Below are positions 1 to 8,402 of a stretch of DNA of 64,000 nucleotides, in pieces; within the stretch, counting starts at the first letter, position 1; each line of letters opens with the position of its first letter. The stretch lies in the NCBI GenBank assembly GCA_017940255.1, contig JAGAZB010000056.1:124001-188000 (forward strand). The letters are read 5' to 3'. A model generated the notes under the pieces. That model saw only the letters and a program-made list of their open reading frames with translations, was not told the origin of the DNA and ran no database searches. The DNA is from Treponema sp. GTDB taxonomy: Bacteria; Spirochaetota; Spirochaetia; Treponematales; Treponemataceae. Made by a program: the position numbers and the translations under genes.

Positions 1-67
1 TGACAATGTTAATGCAAATAAAAGCGTGTTAGCATAAAAGCATAAAGATTACTGGAGGAAAGAAGCC

Positions 68-919
68 ATGTCTAAATTAAAATTTAAGCTTGCTGCATTT
101 GCAGATGAAGCGGCCAGTTCTATCGACGAACAGATAAAGGCAATGAAAGAAAATGAAATTTCTATGCTGGAAATTCGCGGTGTAGATGGACAAAATATTG
201 CAGATATTTCAGCCCAAAAGGCAAAGGAAACTCGCAAAAAGCTGGAGGATGCAGGGCTGGCAGTTTGGTCTCTGAGCTCTCCTTTTGGAAAAATTGGCAT
301 AAATGATGATTTTTCTGCTCACCTGGACAAATTTAAGAAAAATCTTGAAACAGCTCAAATACTGGGCGCAAAGCACATCAGACTTTTTAGTTTTTATGGT
401 GCAAATGGAGAAGCAGAAAAATATAAGGCAAAAGTCTTTAGTCAGCTTCAGGCCTTTGTAGATGCCGCTAAAGGAAGTGGGATTGTTCTATGCCACGAAA
501 ATGAAAAAGGAATTTATGGCGATGTTGCAAGTCGTTGTTTAGAGATTCACCAGGCTGTACCAGAATTAAAGGCTATTTTTGATCCGGCAAACTTTATTCA
601 AAGCGGACAGGACACACTTGAGGCCTGGAAAATGCTTAGCCCATACGTTGAGTATCTGCATATAAAAGATGCCCTTTCTGACGGAAGCGTAGTACCAGCA
701 GGAAAAGGCCAGGGTAATTTACCTTATATTCTGAGCAATTATAAAGGGGAAGTTTTAACAATTGAACCTCATTTAGCAGTTTTTGAAGGTTTTGACAAAC
801 TGGAAGACAAACAAAAATCACAAATGAACAAATACACTTATCCATCTTCAAGAGCCGCATTTGATGCAGCAGTAGAAGCTTTAAAAGAATTAAAGGAGGT
901 AAATTATGAAGCAAATTAG
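68..919 (+). CDS. Sugar phosphate isomerase/epimerase (xylose isomerase-like TIM barrel)
   Basis: A 283-residue cytosolic protein of the AP endonuclease 2/xylose-isomerase-like TIM-barrel family, whose members isomerise or epimerise sugars and inositol derivatives using a divalent metal. Family-type metal or substrate residues are visible: E35 in LEIRG, E144 in HEN, D172 in FDPANF, H198 in HIKD and E233 in TIEPH. Length is normal for the family. The ATG is preceded by GGAGG about 9 nt upstream, which supports this start. The last 14 nt overlap the next gene, a Gfo/Idh/MocA oxidoreductase, whose Shine-Dalgarno (AAGGAGG) lies inside this reading frame, so the two are translationally coupled. 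Such pairs usually catabolise a sugar, sugar acid or inositol. The exact substrate cannot be told from sequence. Confidence 0.85.
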   Translation: MSKLKFKLAAFADEAASSIDEQIKAMKENEISMLEIRGVDGQNIADISAQKAKETRKKLEDAGLAVWSLSSPFGKIGINDDFSAHLDKFKKNLETAQILGAKHIRLFSFYGANGEAEKYKAKVFSQLQAFVDAAKGSGIVLCHENEKGIYGDVASRCLEIHQAVPELKAIFDPANFIQSGQDTLEAWKMLSPYVEYLHIKDALSDGSVVPAGKGQGNLPYILSNYKGEVLTIEPHLAVFEGFDKLEDKQKSQMNKYTYPSSRAAFDAAVEALKELKEVNYEAN

Positions 920-2015
920 ACTTGGAATTATTGGTATGGGAAACATGGGCGGCGGACATTTTAGAAATGTTCAGGCAGGAAAATGCCCTTCTGTAAAGGT
1001 AACAGCAGTTTGTGATATAAATCCAGACCGGTTAAAAAACCTGGGAGACATTGCAACCTTTACAGATGCAGATAAAATGCTGGAAAGCGGTCTTATAGAT
1101 GCAGCTTTAATTGCTGTTCCACATTACCTTCACCCAGAAATGGCTATAAAATGCTTTAAGCACAAAATCCATGTGCTTACAGAAAAGCCTGCCGGTGTTT
1201 ATGCAAGTCAGGTTCGCAAAATGAATCAGGTAGCCGAAGAAGCAGGTGTAAAGTTTGGAATAATGTTTAACCAGAGAACAAATCCTCTTTATGCAAAAGC
1301 ACGCGAAATTGTTCAAAGCGGCCAGCTGGGAAAAAGAAAACGCCTTGTCTGGATTATAACAAACTGGTATAGAACTCAAGCTTACTATGATTCTGGTTCC
1401 TGGAGAGCCACTTGGGCAGGAGAAGGCGGTGGTGTTTTGCTGAACCAGGCTCCTCATAATCTGGACTTATGGCAGTGGATTTTTGGAATGCCAAAACGCG
1501 TACGGGCCTTTTGTGCTTTTGGAAAATATCACAATATAGATGTAGAAGATGACGTAACCATTTACGGCGAATATGAAGATGGCGCAAGTGCAACCTTTAT
1601 TACAACTACAGGAGAAGCTCCAGGAACAAACAGACTTGAAATATCTGGCGACAGGGGTAAAATTGTAATTGAAGACGGAAAACTAAAATGGTGGAAGCTG
1701 AAAGAAGCCGAACGAGACTTTTGTTTTACAGCAAAGGAAGGTTTTATAACTCCGGAAAATGAGTATCAAGAATTTTCAGAAGAAGCACCAGAAGGTCACC
1801 CTCAGGTTTTAGAGGCCTTTGCACAAGCTATTTTGACAGGTTCAGAAATGATTGCCCAAGGTCAGGAAGGCTTAAACTCACTTTCTATATCTAATGCGGC
1901 ATATATTTCTTCCTGGACTGATGATTGGGCGGACATTCCAACAAACGAAGCCCTTTTTGAAGAAAAACTTGCGGAACTTTGCAGGAAGGAAAAAGAAAAC
2001 CCTAGAAAAAAATAG
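906..2015 (+). CDS. Gfo/Idh/MocA family NAD(P)-dependent oxidoreductase
   Basis: A 369-residue dehydrogenase. The N-terminal Rossmann fold carries GIIGMGNMG (residues 7-15, dinucleotide binding). The family EKP motif lies at residues 93-95, with K94 as the usual catalytic lysine, and NQAPHNLDL around 180-188 supplies the usual catalytic D/H pair. The C-terminal half is the alpha/beta substrate domain. It overlaps the preceding isomerase gene by 14 nt and has a strong AAGGAGG ribosome site inside it, so the two form one operon. Known members oxidise sugars, inositols or sugar-derived alcohols; the substrate here is unknown. A 38-nt stem-loop begins 3 nt after the stop codon. Confidence 0.88.
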   Translation: MKQIRLGIIGMGNMGGGHFRNVQAGKCPSVKVTAVCDINPDRLKNLGDIATFTDADKMLESGLIDAALIAVPHYLHPEMAIKCFKHKIHVLTEKPAGVYASQVRKMNQVAEEAGVKFGIMFNQRTNPLYAKAREIVQSGQLGKRKRLVWIITNWYRTQAYYDSGSWRATWAGEGGGVLLNQAPHNLDLWQWIFGMPKRVRAFCAFGKYHNIDVEDDVTIYGEYEDGASATFITTTGEAPGTNRLEISGDRGKIVIEDGKLKWWKLKEAERDFCFTAKEGFITPENEYQEFSEEAPEGHPQVLEAFAQAILTGSEMIAQGQEGLNSLSISNAAYISSWTDDWADIPTNEALFEEKLAELCRKEKENPRKK

Positions 2016-2018
2016 TTT

Positions 2019-2056
2019 CCGCTCACCGAGAGCCACTTGAAGTTCTCCGTGAGCGG
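2019..2056 (+). terminator. Stem-loop just after the oxidoreductase stop codon
   Basis: The arms CCGCTCAC plus GAGA (2019-2031) and TCTC plus GTGAGCGG (2044-2056) pair over 12 bp with one C-C mismatch and a 12-nt loop. The hairpin starts 3 nt after the TAG stop. No T-tract follows, so it may be a 3'-end stabiliser or an attenuating hairpin rather than a classical intrinsic terminator. Confidence 0.5.
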
Positions 2057-2091
2057 TGGAAGGTTCATTGGTAAAATTATTGGAGGAATAG

Positions 2092-2288
2092 ATGCAGAAA
2101 AAGAATTTTCATAACACAACTTCGGTTACAATTGATTTAGGCTCAAACAAATGGACTTCAGCTCAAAATATTTTCTGGACAAAAAAGGCTGCAATATAAA
2201 AAAGGATGATAATTCCATCAAAATTAAAGGAAACAAGTTATTCATAATTTTAGAGCCACTTACGGTTAACCACTTTGTGCTGGAATAA
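2092..2288 (+). pseudogene. Frameshifted C-terminal remnant, possibly of a glycoside hydrolase
   Basis: An ATG at 2092, 5 nt after GGAGG, opens a 35-codon frame (MQKKNFHNTTSVTIDLGS...) that stops at 2197-2199. Shifting frame at the A6 run at 2181-2186 continues a sensible protein to 2288, ending in LEPLTVNHFVLE. The composite 65 residues read like the beta-sandwich tail of an arabinofuranosidase-like glycoside hydrolase, whose ends often show a hydrophobic P-x-SV-x-x-L-x-L pattern. This family call is inference from a short stretch. Its position after two sugar-metabolism genes fits a decayed sugar hydrolase. A bona fide small gene made of the first 35 codons is possible but less likely. Confidence 0.4.
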
Positions 2289-2316
2289 TTAAACAAAAAG
2301 CCCCCAGGTATCTGCT

Positions 2317-2552
2317 CACCAGGTACAGGGCTTCCGCATTATAAATTTACTCTTACAAAAAAATGGCTCCCAGTCACGAAAACGACTTTTCGAAATCGCG
2401 GACACGTCCGCTAGGCGCTGATTGTGCTTGTAATTATATACGTTTGCCGCTTTCGCGGCAGCACAATCAGAGCCTTTTCGAAAGCCGTTTTGTTCCTTCG
2501 CGCCATTTTTTAGAAAAACTATTATTTTAATGCGGAAGCCCTGTCACCAGGT
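2317..2552. mobile_element. 220-bp MITE-like element with 17-bp TIRs and 8-bp target duplication
   Basis: The perfect 17-bp terminal inverted repeats are ACAGGGCTTCCGCATTA at 2325-2341 and its complement at 2528-2544. They are bracketed by an 8-bp direct repeat, CACCAGGT, at 2317-2324 and 2545-2552. Behind the TIRs the two halves stay imperfectly complementary over about 90 nt; for example AAAATGGC/GCCATTTT, TTTCGAAA on both sides, and CTGATTGTGC/GCACAATCAG. A small GCCGC/GCGGC hairpin sits near the centre. It has no reading frame of its own. This is the architecture of a non-autonomous DNA transposon. No matching transposase lies in the window. Confidence 0.72.
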
Positions 2553-2572
2553 ATCAGGAGGCGCTATTTTTC

Positions 2573-2600
2573 TTGATATTCTCTTATTCTGGGTTATAAT
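2573..2600 (+). promoter_or_regulatory. Near-consensus sigma70-type promoter for the methyltransferase gene
   Basis: TTGATA at 2573-2578, a 16-nt spacer, and TATAAT at 2595-2600. The gene's ATG begins at 2609, only 8 nt after the -10 box, so the predicted transcript starts at or within a base or two of the start codon. No Shine-Dalgarno is present. Confidence 0.75.
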
Positions 2601-2608
2601 ATTTTAAT

Positions 2609-3346
2609 ATGATATATATTAAACGATGGATAGATTATTATGAGGATCTTTTCCAGCCGGAAATGAATCAGAAAGAGTTTTTCGAATCACTTCTAGATAC
2701 TTTTGAGCAGCCTGCTAAGTTTTTGAGTGTTGAATGCGGACCTGCAAACCTTTCTTTAGAGTTGAGCAAAAAATATGATGTTACTGTTACAGACCAGTAT
2801 CAGGAATTTGTAAAGGTTGTAAACACAAAAATTGTAGAAAACGGTGCTCATATTAATGTTCACAATCTAAACCCTATTGATATAAGCCGTTTTTTACCAA
2901 AAAAAACTTTTAATATTGTTACCTGCCTGAATTATAGACTTATTTTCCTGAAAGACAGAGAACTTGCAAAAAAATTTATGTGGGATGCACGTATATTACT
3001 AGCAGAAGGCGGCTATCTGGTACTGGACCTTATAAACTTTGCAAAATATGATTTTTCTGACACTAAAATAGAGCTCCCAGTGCGCAAGTGCGACAGAGCA
3101 ACCTTGTATTCATCACTTATAAAAAATACAGAAGAGGCATCTTATCATCTTTTCCAGCATGTTGTTACCACAGAAGGTAAAATGATTGATGAAGTAAAAG
3201 ACGAGCCGGTAACTCCAATCAGTCTTGAAACCTTTAAGTCTGCAGCAAACACCATGGGCTTTTCTTCTATCGAGTTTTATAGCGATTATAACAAAACTCC
3301 ATACAGCCTTGATTCTGAAAAAATAATCTGTGTTCTCAAGGTATAG
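2609..3346 (+). CDS. Class I SAM-dependent methyltransferase, substrate unknown
   Basis: A 245-residue cytosolic protein with a Rossmann methyltransferase core. Motif I is LSVECGPANLSLEL (residues 39-52, the degenerate E/D-x-G-x-G loop), followed by an acidic residue at the end of strand beta2 (D62 in VTVTDQ). Later come a hydrophobic strand (FNIVTCLNYRLIF) and a motif resembling LAEGGYLVLDLIN that is typical of motif III. It transfers a methyl group from SAM, but the acceptor cannot be inferred. It stands alone with its own promoter, which abuts the ATG with no ribosome binding site, so the mRNA is probably leaderless. A hairpin terminator follows about 80 nt after the stop. Confidence 0.75.
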   Translation: MIYIKRWIDYYEDLFQPEMNQKEFFESLLDTFEQPAKFLSVECGPANLSLELSKKYDVTVTDQYQEFVKVVNTKIVENGAHINVHNLNPIDISRFLPKKTFNIVTCLNYRLIFLKDRELAKKFMWDARILLAEGGYLVLDLINFAKYDFSDTKIELPVRKCDRATLYSSLIKNTEEASYHLFQHVVTTEGKMIDEVKDEPVTPISLETFKSAANTMGFSSIEFYSDYNKTPYSLDSEKIICVLKV

Positions 3347-3349
3347 AAA

Positions 3350-3383
3350 GGGGCGTTGTGGGGAAAACTACGAAGTTGTTTAC
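3350..3383 (+). repeat. Partial copy of the GC-rich repeat family seen at 26.7 and 31.3 kb
   Basis: GGGGCGTTGTGGGG followed by ACGAAGTTGTTT matches the left part of the repeat at 26650-26779 (GGGGCGTTACGGGG, then ACGAAGTTGTTT). The rest of the repeat is not recognisable here, so this is a fragment or a divergent copy. Confidence 0.45.
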
Positions 3384-3428
3384 CTGTGTAAGCCCGCTGG
3401 CTGGCGTTGTTATATAGCAAACCGTTAA

Positions 3429-3450
3429 AAAAAACGCGCCAGCGTTTTTT
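3429..3450 (+). terminator. Hairpin terminator between the methyltransferase and proS
   Basis: AAAAAACGC (3429-3437), a GCCA loop, and GCGTTTTTT (3442-3450). The A/T-rich flanks make it usable on either strand. It closes the methyltransferase gene ahead of the separate proS promoter. Confidence 0.55.
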
Positions 3451-3453
3451 AGG

Positions 3454-3482
3454 TTTACCTTCATCCTATTTTTCACTAAAAT
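3454..3482 (+). promoter_or_regulatory. Putative proS promoter
   Basis: TTTACC at 3454-3459, a 17-nt spacer and TAAAAT at 3477-3482. The proS ATG is at 3491, 8 nt after the -10 box, and no Shine-Dalgarno is present, which again suggests a leaderless transcript. Confidence 0.5.
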
Positions 3483-3490
3483 AAACTCTT

Positions 3491-5302
3491 ATGAAAGCAA
3501 CAAAAACAATTATCTCTACACTGCGTGAAGCTCCAAACGACGCAGTTATTGCAAGCCATCAGCTTATGATGCGCAGCGGCCTTATCCGCAAACTTGGAAA
3601 CGGACTTTATGCTTACATGCCATTCGGATTCCGTTCTTTAATGAAAGTTGAAAAAATTATCCGCGAAGAACTGGACAACGCAGGTCTTCTCGAAATTAAA
3701 CCTACAGTAATTGTACCCGGTGACCTCTGGAAGGAATCTGGACGCTGGGATAAAATGTCTGGCGAAATGCTCACTGCACAGAACCGCCAGGGCCAGGACA
3801 TGGTAGTTTCTCCAACTGCCGAGGAAGCTTTTACAGCCATCGTTCGTGATGGTCTTTCATCATACAAACAGCTGCCATTCACACTCTATCAGATTAATAC
3901 AAAATACCGTGATGAAATCCGCCCACGCTATGGTGTAATGCGTGGCCGTGAATTCACAATGATGGACGCATATTCTTTTGATAAGGACCAGGCTGATTTG
4001 GACGCTTCTTACGACAACGTAGCAGCCGCTTACCGCCGCATCTTTAAGCGCATGGGTCTTACCACAATTTCTGTAAAGGCCGACACTGGTTCTATGGGTG
4101 GTTCTGGTTCAGAAGAGTTCATGGTAGAAAGTGAAGTTGGTGACGATACACTTCTTCTCTGCCCAGACTGTGATTATGCCGCAAACGTTGAAAAGGCAGC
4201 ATGTAAAACTGAAGTTCCACTTGACTCTAAGGGGCAGCCACAGAAAAAGACAGATTTACCTATTGAAGAAGTTGCAACTCCTAACGTATTCAGCATTGAG
4301 GACATGGAAAAGTTCTTCGGTGAAAAACCAACTACCTTCCTTAAGGCTCTTATTTACAAGGTTTACAACTGTGCTGTTGATTTGTCTGGAACTGAGTTCT
4401 ATAAGAATGCCCAGACTGTTACAGAAGGTGGCGTAACATATATTCCAGAAACTTTCTTCTGCGTACTTATCCGTGGAGACCTTGATGTAAACGAAACAAA
4501 GCTTGCTGCAGAACTTAAGGCATCTGGTGCAGAACTTGCAAGTGACGAAGATGTTTTGAAGTACAGCGGTGCTCCACACGGTTTTGTAGGACCTGTAGGA
4601 ATTAAGATTCCAGTAATAGCTGATAAATCAACTGTAGATATGCATGACTGTATCGCAGGTGCCGGCAAGAACGGCTTCCACATTAAACACGTTGAACCGG
4701 GCCGCGACTTTACCCCATTTATGACAGCTGACGTTCGTACCTGTAAAGAAGGCGACCTCTGTCCTGAATGCGGTGGAAAGTTCTACATGAAGAAGGGTAA
4801 CGAGCTTGGACATATCTTTAAGCTTGGAACTAAATATACAAAGTCAATGAATGTAACTTACCTTGGCGAAAACGGAAAACCTGTAACACCTCTTATGGGA
4901 TGTTATGGTATCGGTGTTGACCGTACTCTCGCAAGTATCATTGAAGGTCACCATGACGACAAGGGAATTATCTGGCCTATGACTGTAGCTCCATATCAGG
5001 TAGCAGTTATCCCAATCCAGTACAAGGACAAGATGAAGGAAGTTGCTGATAAGATTTACGAAGATTTGAAGGCAGACGGAATCGAAGTTATTCTGGATGA
5101 CCGCAACGAACGCCCTGGCGTTAAATTCACAGACTCAGAGCTTATCGGCTACCCAATCCGCATCGTAGTTGGCGACAAGAACCTTCCAAACGTAGAAATG
5201 AAGCTGCGCACTGATGCTGAGGCTACTTTGGTTCCTGCAGGCGAGGTTGCTAAGAAAGCTGCTGATATTGTTCGGGCTGAACTTAAAAAATTGAACGCTT
5301 AG
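3491..5302 (+). CDS. proS: Prolyl-tRNA synthetase, bacterial type
   Basis: A 603-residue class II aminoacyl-tRNA synthetase that charges tRNA(Pro) with proline in the cytosol. The class II core contains motif 2 (YRDEIRPRYGVMRGREF), followed by MMDAYSF where many bacterial enzymes have MKDAYSF. Motif 3 is GCYGIGVDRTLASIIE. The long segment between motifs 2 and 3 (roughly residues 220-400) is the bacterial editing (INS) domain that hydrolyses mischarged alanyl-tRNA(Pro). The C-terminal anticodon-binding domain begins at PYQVAVIPIQ. Length is slightly above the usual 565-575 residues. There is no ribosome binding site; the promoter -10 lies 8 nt before the ATG. Two palindromic repeats follow the gene. 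Confidence 0.97.
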   Translation: MKATKTIISTLREAPNDAVIASHQLMMRSGLIRKLGNGLYAYMPFGFRSLMKVEKIIREELDNAGLLEIKPTVIVPGDLWKESGRWDKMSGEMLTAQNRQGQDMVVSPTAEEAFTAIVRDGLSSYKQLPFTLYQINTKYRDEIRPRYGVMRGREFTMMDAYSFDKDQADLDASYDNVAAAYRRIFKRMGLTTISVKADTGSMGGSGSEEFMVESEVGDDTLLLCPDCDYAANVEKAACKTEVPLDSKGQPQKKTDLPIEEVATPNVFSIEDMEKFFGEKPTTFLKALIYKVYNCAVDLSGTEFYKNAQTVTEGGVTYIPETFFCVLIRGDLDVNETKLAAELKASGAELASDEDVLKYSGAPHGFVGPVGIKIPVIADKSTVDMHDCIAGAGKNGFHIKHVEPGRDFTPFMTADVRTCKEGDLCPECGGKFYMKKGNELGHIFKLGTKYTKSMNVTYLGENGKPVTPLMGCYGIGVDRTLASIIEGHHDDKGIIWPMTVAPYQVAVIPIQYKDKMKEVADKIYEDLKADGIEVILDDRNERPGVKFTDSELIGYPIRIVVGDKNLPNVEMKLRTDAEATLVPAGEVAKKAADIVRAELKKLNA

Positions 5303-5311
5303 ATTGTGTAA

Positions 5312-5355
5312 CGGTGGTTTCGATACACTTCGCTTCGCGAAGCACTCAACCACCG
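5312..5355 (+). repeat. REP-like palindrome, GGTGGTTTCGATAC family, copy 1
   Basis: The outer arms CGGTGGTT (5312-5319) and AACCACCG (5348-5355) enclose TCGATACACTT and a self-complementary CGCTTCGCGAAGC core. It is nearly identical to 10143-10184. It starts 9 nt after the proS stop codon and may help define its 3' end. Confidence 0.8.
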
Positions 5356-5372
5356 TAACATTGCAAATACAC

Positions 5373-5412
5373 CGGTGATTGAGTGATGCGTAGCATCGTA
5401 TCGAAATCACCG
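5373..5412 (-). repeat. REP-like palindrome, GGTGGTTTCGATAC family, copy 2 (inverted)
   Basis: The arms CGGTGATT (5373-5380) and AATCACCG (5405-5412) enclose an inner GATGC-GTA-GCATC hairpin. Read on the minus strand it gives GGTGATTTCGATACG, the same family as copy 1 but in opposite orientation, with paired changes in the stem. Confidence 0.75.
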
Positions 5413-5427
5413 TATTCAGGACCACCC

Positions 5428-6495
5428 ATGAAAAAACTAATTCTTTCAATCATAACATCAATTATCATTACAGCTGCCACTTTTGCCCTGCCCGGTTTTG
5501 AATCATACCTGCCGGATTATTCTGGTGAATATGTTTATTACAAAGACAACTCTTTTACACGCGAATCTTATGTAGGCATTCTTTATTACAATGAATCTAC
5601 CCTGCAAATACGTTATTATGCTCCTCAGAATAATGTGAACTATCTCCCTGAAAAAAATATTTCCATTCTGCTTACAATCAATCCTGATGCTCCATATTGG
5701 GAAATGACAGGCGAACGCATGGTTTCTACAATCATGCCGGGAACCGAAGATGTAGATCTAGTGAATTATCTGCACGATTTGCTCTATGAATTTTCTGCCC
5801 ACAGAATTAAAACAGAAATTGTAGAAAATCGCGAAACTCGTATTATTCAGGATTATGAACAATTTGGCGGTTCTGTAACAATCATCTATGACTGCACAAT
5901 TCCTATGTTTAATATTCGGGATATTATTGATACTGAAGGAAAAACACAATTAAAGTGCATTACAACTGGCCGCCTGAAAGATAACAGCGATACTTCTTTT
6001 GATGATTTCAAGGGATTTCCACAGGAAAATACAGAAACAACAGGCTCTAAGAAAAGTAAGTCTAAAAAATCAAAGGCTAAATCTGTAAAATACTCTTTTG
6101 AAAATCAGACTTTAACTCTTGATTCAGACTGGACACAAGCGATGGATAACCTCTGGCTTCTGAGAAACGATTCTGTTGCAACTTTAAGCACACTTCCTGC
6201 TTTTGATAATGATGATGAAACACGAAACCAGCTTTTTATTTTACGCAGAGTTATACAAAGTGCCCAGAATGCTTACACAAATTATTCAAGTTTAAGCATT
6301 TCTAATAAGGATACTATTAAAATAACTTCAAAAGTTTTTCATTCAGATAGAGAACAAAATGTGTACAGCACAATGATTCTGAGCAAAAAGAAAGGTTCTT
6401 CTGATTTTGATATTTTTTCTATCTCAACCTATGAAGAACCTTGGTTAGAAAATACTTCTTATTTTCAGAAAATCATTAAATCTTATTCAAACTAA
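5428..6495 (+). CDS. Exported protein of unknown function
   Basis: A 355-residue protein starting MKKLILSIITSIIITAATFA, a clear Sec signal peptide that probably ends near the ALPGF sequence, so it acts in the periplasm or outer envelope. The mature part begins with an aromatic-rich segment (SYLPDYSGEYVYYKDNSF). A Lys/Ser-rich linker (around residues 205-220, SKKSKSKKSKAKS) separates two globular halves. I recognise no domain. I chose the ATG at 5428 because the signal peptide starts exactly there; an upstream in-frame ATG at 5383 lies inside the repeat at 5373-5412 and would bury the signal. No good ribosome site is visible before 5428. The gene faces the convergent GerMN gene 6 nt away. Confidence 0.7.
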   Translation: MKKLILSIITSIIITAATFALPGFESYLPDYSGEYVYYKDNSFTRESYVGILYYNESTLQIRYYAPQNNVNYLPEKNISILLTINPDAPYWEMTGERMVSTIMPGTEDVDLVNYLHDLLYEFSAHRIKTEIVENRETRIIQDYEQFGGSVTIIYDCTIPMFNIRDIIDTEGKTQLKCITTGRLKDNSDTSFDDFKGFPQENTETTGSKKSKSKKSKAKSVKYSFENQTLTLDSDWTQAMDNLWLLRNDSVATLSTLPAFDNDDETRNQLFILRRVIQSAQNAYTNYSSLSISNKDTIKITSKVFHSDREQNVYSTMILSKKKGSSDFDIFSISTYEEPWLENTSYFQKIIKSYSN

Positions 6496-6501
6496 TTACT
6501 T

Positions 6502-7359
6502 TTAGAAGGATGCCCGGGAAAGAGGTGAGCCAATCCAGACTCCCTCGCTCAGGTAATCCTGTTTCTTTCCTTCAATCATAAACTGAACGCTGCTTACAGT
6601 TGGGAAAGCAGTTGCTGTGTAAACAATCTGTTCCAGCTGATGAATCTGTCCGTCGATTCCAAATCCATTGAACAAAAATTCTTCTGTAAAGTTTAGATAA
6701 GCAACTCCGCCCTGCACTTTTGCACTTATTAAACGGGTCCCCTCCGGAATAAGAGTCATGCAGTTTCTTTCGGCACTCTTGGTTGTATCAGGTCCCTTGA
6801 GCAAAAGATTAATTGAAGTTGTAAGCGGAGAATCGCTTTTTGGCACGGAACGTTTAATAGGTTTACGCAGAACACTACCATCGCCATCAATCAAAACGAA
6901 ACACAATTCCAATTCACTTATAGCAGATTTTTTAGCTTCAGGCTTCTTTTCTTCAACTTTTTTAGGATTTTCTTTTTTTGGCTCAGTTTTTTCTATTTTT
7001 TTGTCTTCGGCCGGTTTTACTTCAGATGCGGAGCTTGTTTCTTCAGGCATAGTGATAAAATCATCTTCTTCTGCTTTTGGTGCAACAGGCTGAACACTTT
7101 CTATGCGGATTGTAACATCTTCTTTTAGAGGTACTTCGTCATTTTCCTTTTTTTCAACTTCATGATTTTCTATAAACTGAGGAGTTGTACCAACAACTTT
7201 TTCGAAAAATGCAGTTTCTTTGAGATTAGTTTTAATCTGATCTTTTTTTACAAGAAATATGATGAAGATTACCAGCAGCCCCAACAAAACACAGGCTGTG
7301 GCAAATAATGTATTTTTATTTTTTTTCTTTGAGTTTCTAGAATTTTTTTTCTGTGCCAT
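6502..7359 (-). CDS. Membrane-anchored GerMN-domain protein
   Basis: A 285-residue protein. An N-terminal basic stretch (KKNSRNSKKKNKN) precedes one membrane helix (ATACVLLGLLVIFIIFLV), then a long Glu/Lys/Pro-rich extracytoplasmic spacer and a C-terminal GerMN domain (about residues 150-275). GerMN hallmarks are visible: LLLKGP, IPEGTRLISAKV, GGVAYLNFTEEF, and a final strand VSSVQFMIEGK. GerMN domains occur in spore germination protein GerM but also in many non-sporulating bacteria, where they are thought to bind cell-wall components; that role is inference here. I start at 7359. A GATAAT box (7366-7371) ends 6 nt upstream. A longer in-frame ATG at 7425 would add 22 residues and has no ribosome site. 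Confidence 0.72.
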   Translation of the reverse strand: MAQKKNSRNSKKKNKNTLFATACVLLGLLVIFIIFLVKKDQIKTNLKETAFFEKVVGTTPQFIENHEVEKKENDEVPLKEDVTIRIESVQPVAPKAEEDDFITMPEETSSASEVKPAEDKKIEKTEPKKENPKKVEEKKPEAKKSAISELELCFVLIDGDGSVLRKPIKRSVPKSDSPLTTSINLLLKGPDTTKSAERNCMTLIPEGTRLISAKVQGGVAYLNFTEEFLFNGFGIDGQIHQLEQIVYTATAFPTVSSVQFMIEGKKQDYLSEGVWIGSPLSRASF

Positions 7360-7462
7360 ACTTTTATTATCGGTGATTTTGGCGGACGGGTTTATGAATA
7401 ATAATTCGATTTTATCAGTTGTCATATGTTAGCAGACAACTGATAATCATCCACATTAGTAA

Positions 7463-8311
7463 TTAAAACTGATTCTCATCATCTATCGAAAGTTGAGAAT
7501 CTCCTATTTCCTTTGCATTTTGAGAGGAAATTGTTTTACCACCACGTTTTTCCAAGGATTTGCGGGCGTCTAGTGCAACTTCGGCTCCTGAAACTGCAAT
7601 CTGGGTGCTTTCTCTTAAATTTGTTGGCTTTTCATTCTGAGAAATTTCTGTCGCAGAAGCTTCAGCAAGCATATTAAGGATGAGTTCAATATTTGTCATA
7701 TTGTCACGCAAATTTTCTTTCTTGAGCCCCTTAAATTCCTTATAATCCTTTGAAGACATTCCAGCCCATGTCTTATACATTAAATCTGTAAGCAGGGCAT
7801 ATTCTTTTCCCTTCTTTACGCCAGATTTGTCCCATTCATCAGTAAGAGCCTTACGAACCTCTATTGCCTTAATTCTCTGATTAATCCACCCTTCGCTATA
7901 ACCGAGTTTCCTGTAGTTCTGAATTGCTCGGTCTATCGAAAGCTCTGGATCCACAGATTCATTTAAGACTTCGTTTCCAACTTCAGCAAGCCACATTTTA
8001 AACGGTTCTGCCTTTGGAGACGGAATTGACTGGATTAAACGGAGAACATTTTTTGTGGAAAGAACATCTGTTTCACGTAATTTTCCATCAGAAGAAATCA
8101 ACTTCAACTGTACGATTTTATCGTACAGTTCACTTCCTTCTTTCGTAAGCTTGATTTTCAAATCGCTCCAATAACGTCTTGGATTCTGAGTTCCTGTCAG
8201 AACTACAACAATATCCACCACCGAAAAATACCATTCTTCTTCTTCGGCATTCCAGACATAGCGAATCTTTTTATTTTCAAATAGCTTGAGATTGTTTTGA
8301 GATTTTTCCAT
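7463..8311 (-). CDS. BRO-N domain protein (DinD/phage-antirepressor-like)
   Basis: A 282-residue protein with an N-terminal BRO domain: WYFSVVDIVVVLTGTQNPRRYW then DLKIKLTKEGSEL, with FKMWLAEVGNEVLNE ending the module near residue 120. BRO-N domains bind nucleic acid and are common in phage antirepressors. The C-terminal half (ELSIDRAIQNYRKLGYSEGWI... onward) resembles DinD-type SOS-induced proteins. It has a good ribosome site (AGGGAAAGG) just before the ATG. Downstream of an XRE regulator on the same strand, it may belong to a prophage-derived or stress-response remnant. No other phage genes are present. Exact function is unknown. Confidence 0.75.
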   Translation of the reverse strand: MEKSQNNLKLFENKKIRYVWNAEEEEWYFSVVDIVVVLTGTQNPRRYWSDLKIKLTKEGSELYDKIVQLKLISSDGKLRETDVLSTKNVLRLIQSIPSPKAEPFKMWLAEVGNEVLNESVDPELSIDRAIQNYRKLGYSEGWINQRIKAIEVRKALTDEWDKSGVKKGKEYALLTDLMYKTWAGMSSKDYKEFKGLKKENLRDNMTNIELILNMLAEASATEISQNEKPTNLRESTQIAVSGAEVALDARKSLEKRGGKTISSQNAKEIGDSQLSIDDENQF

Positions 8312-8402
8312 ACCTTTCCCTCATGAGTAAATAGTTTTTCAGCGCCTGTCCAACCCCCAGCCTGAATTATGGTAAAGAAAAAAGACGTATAATAAACTGA
8401 TA

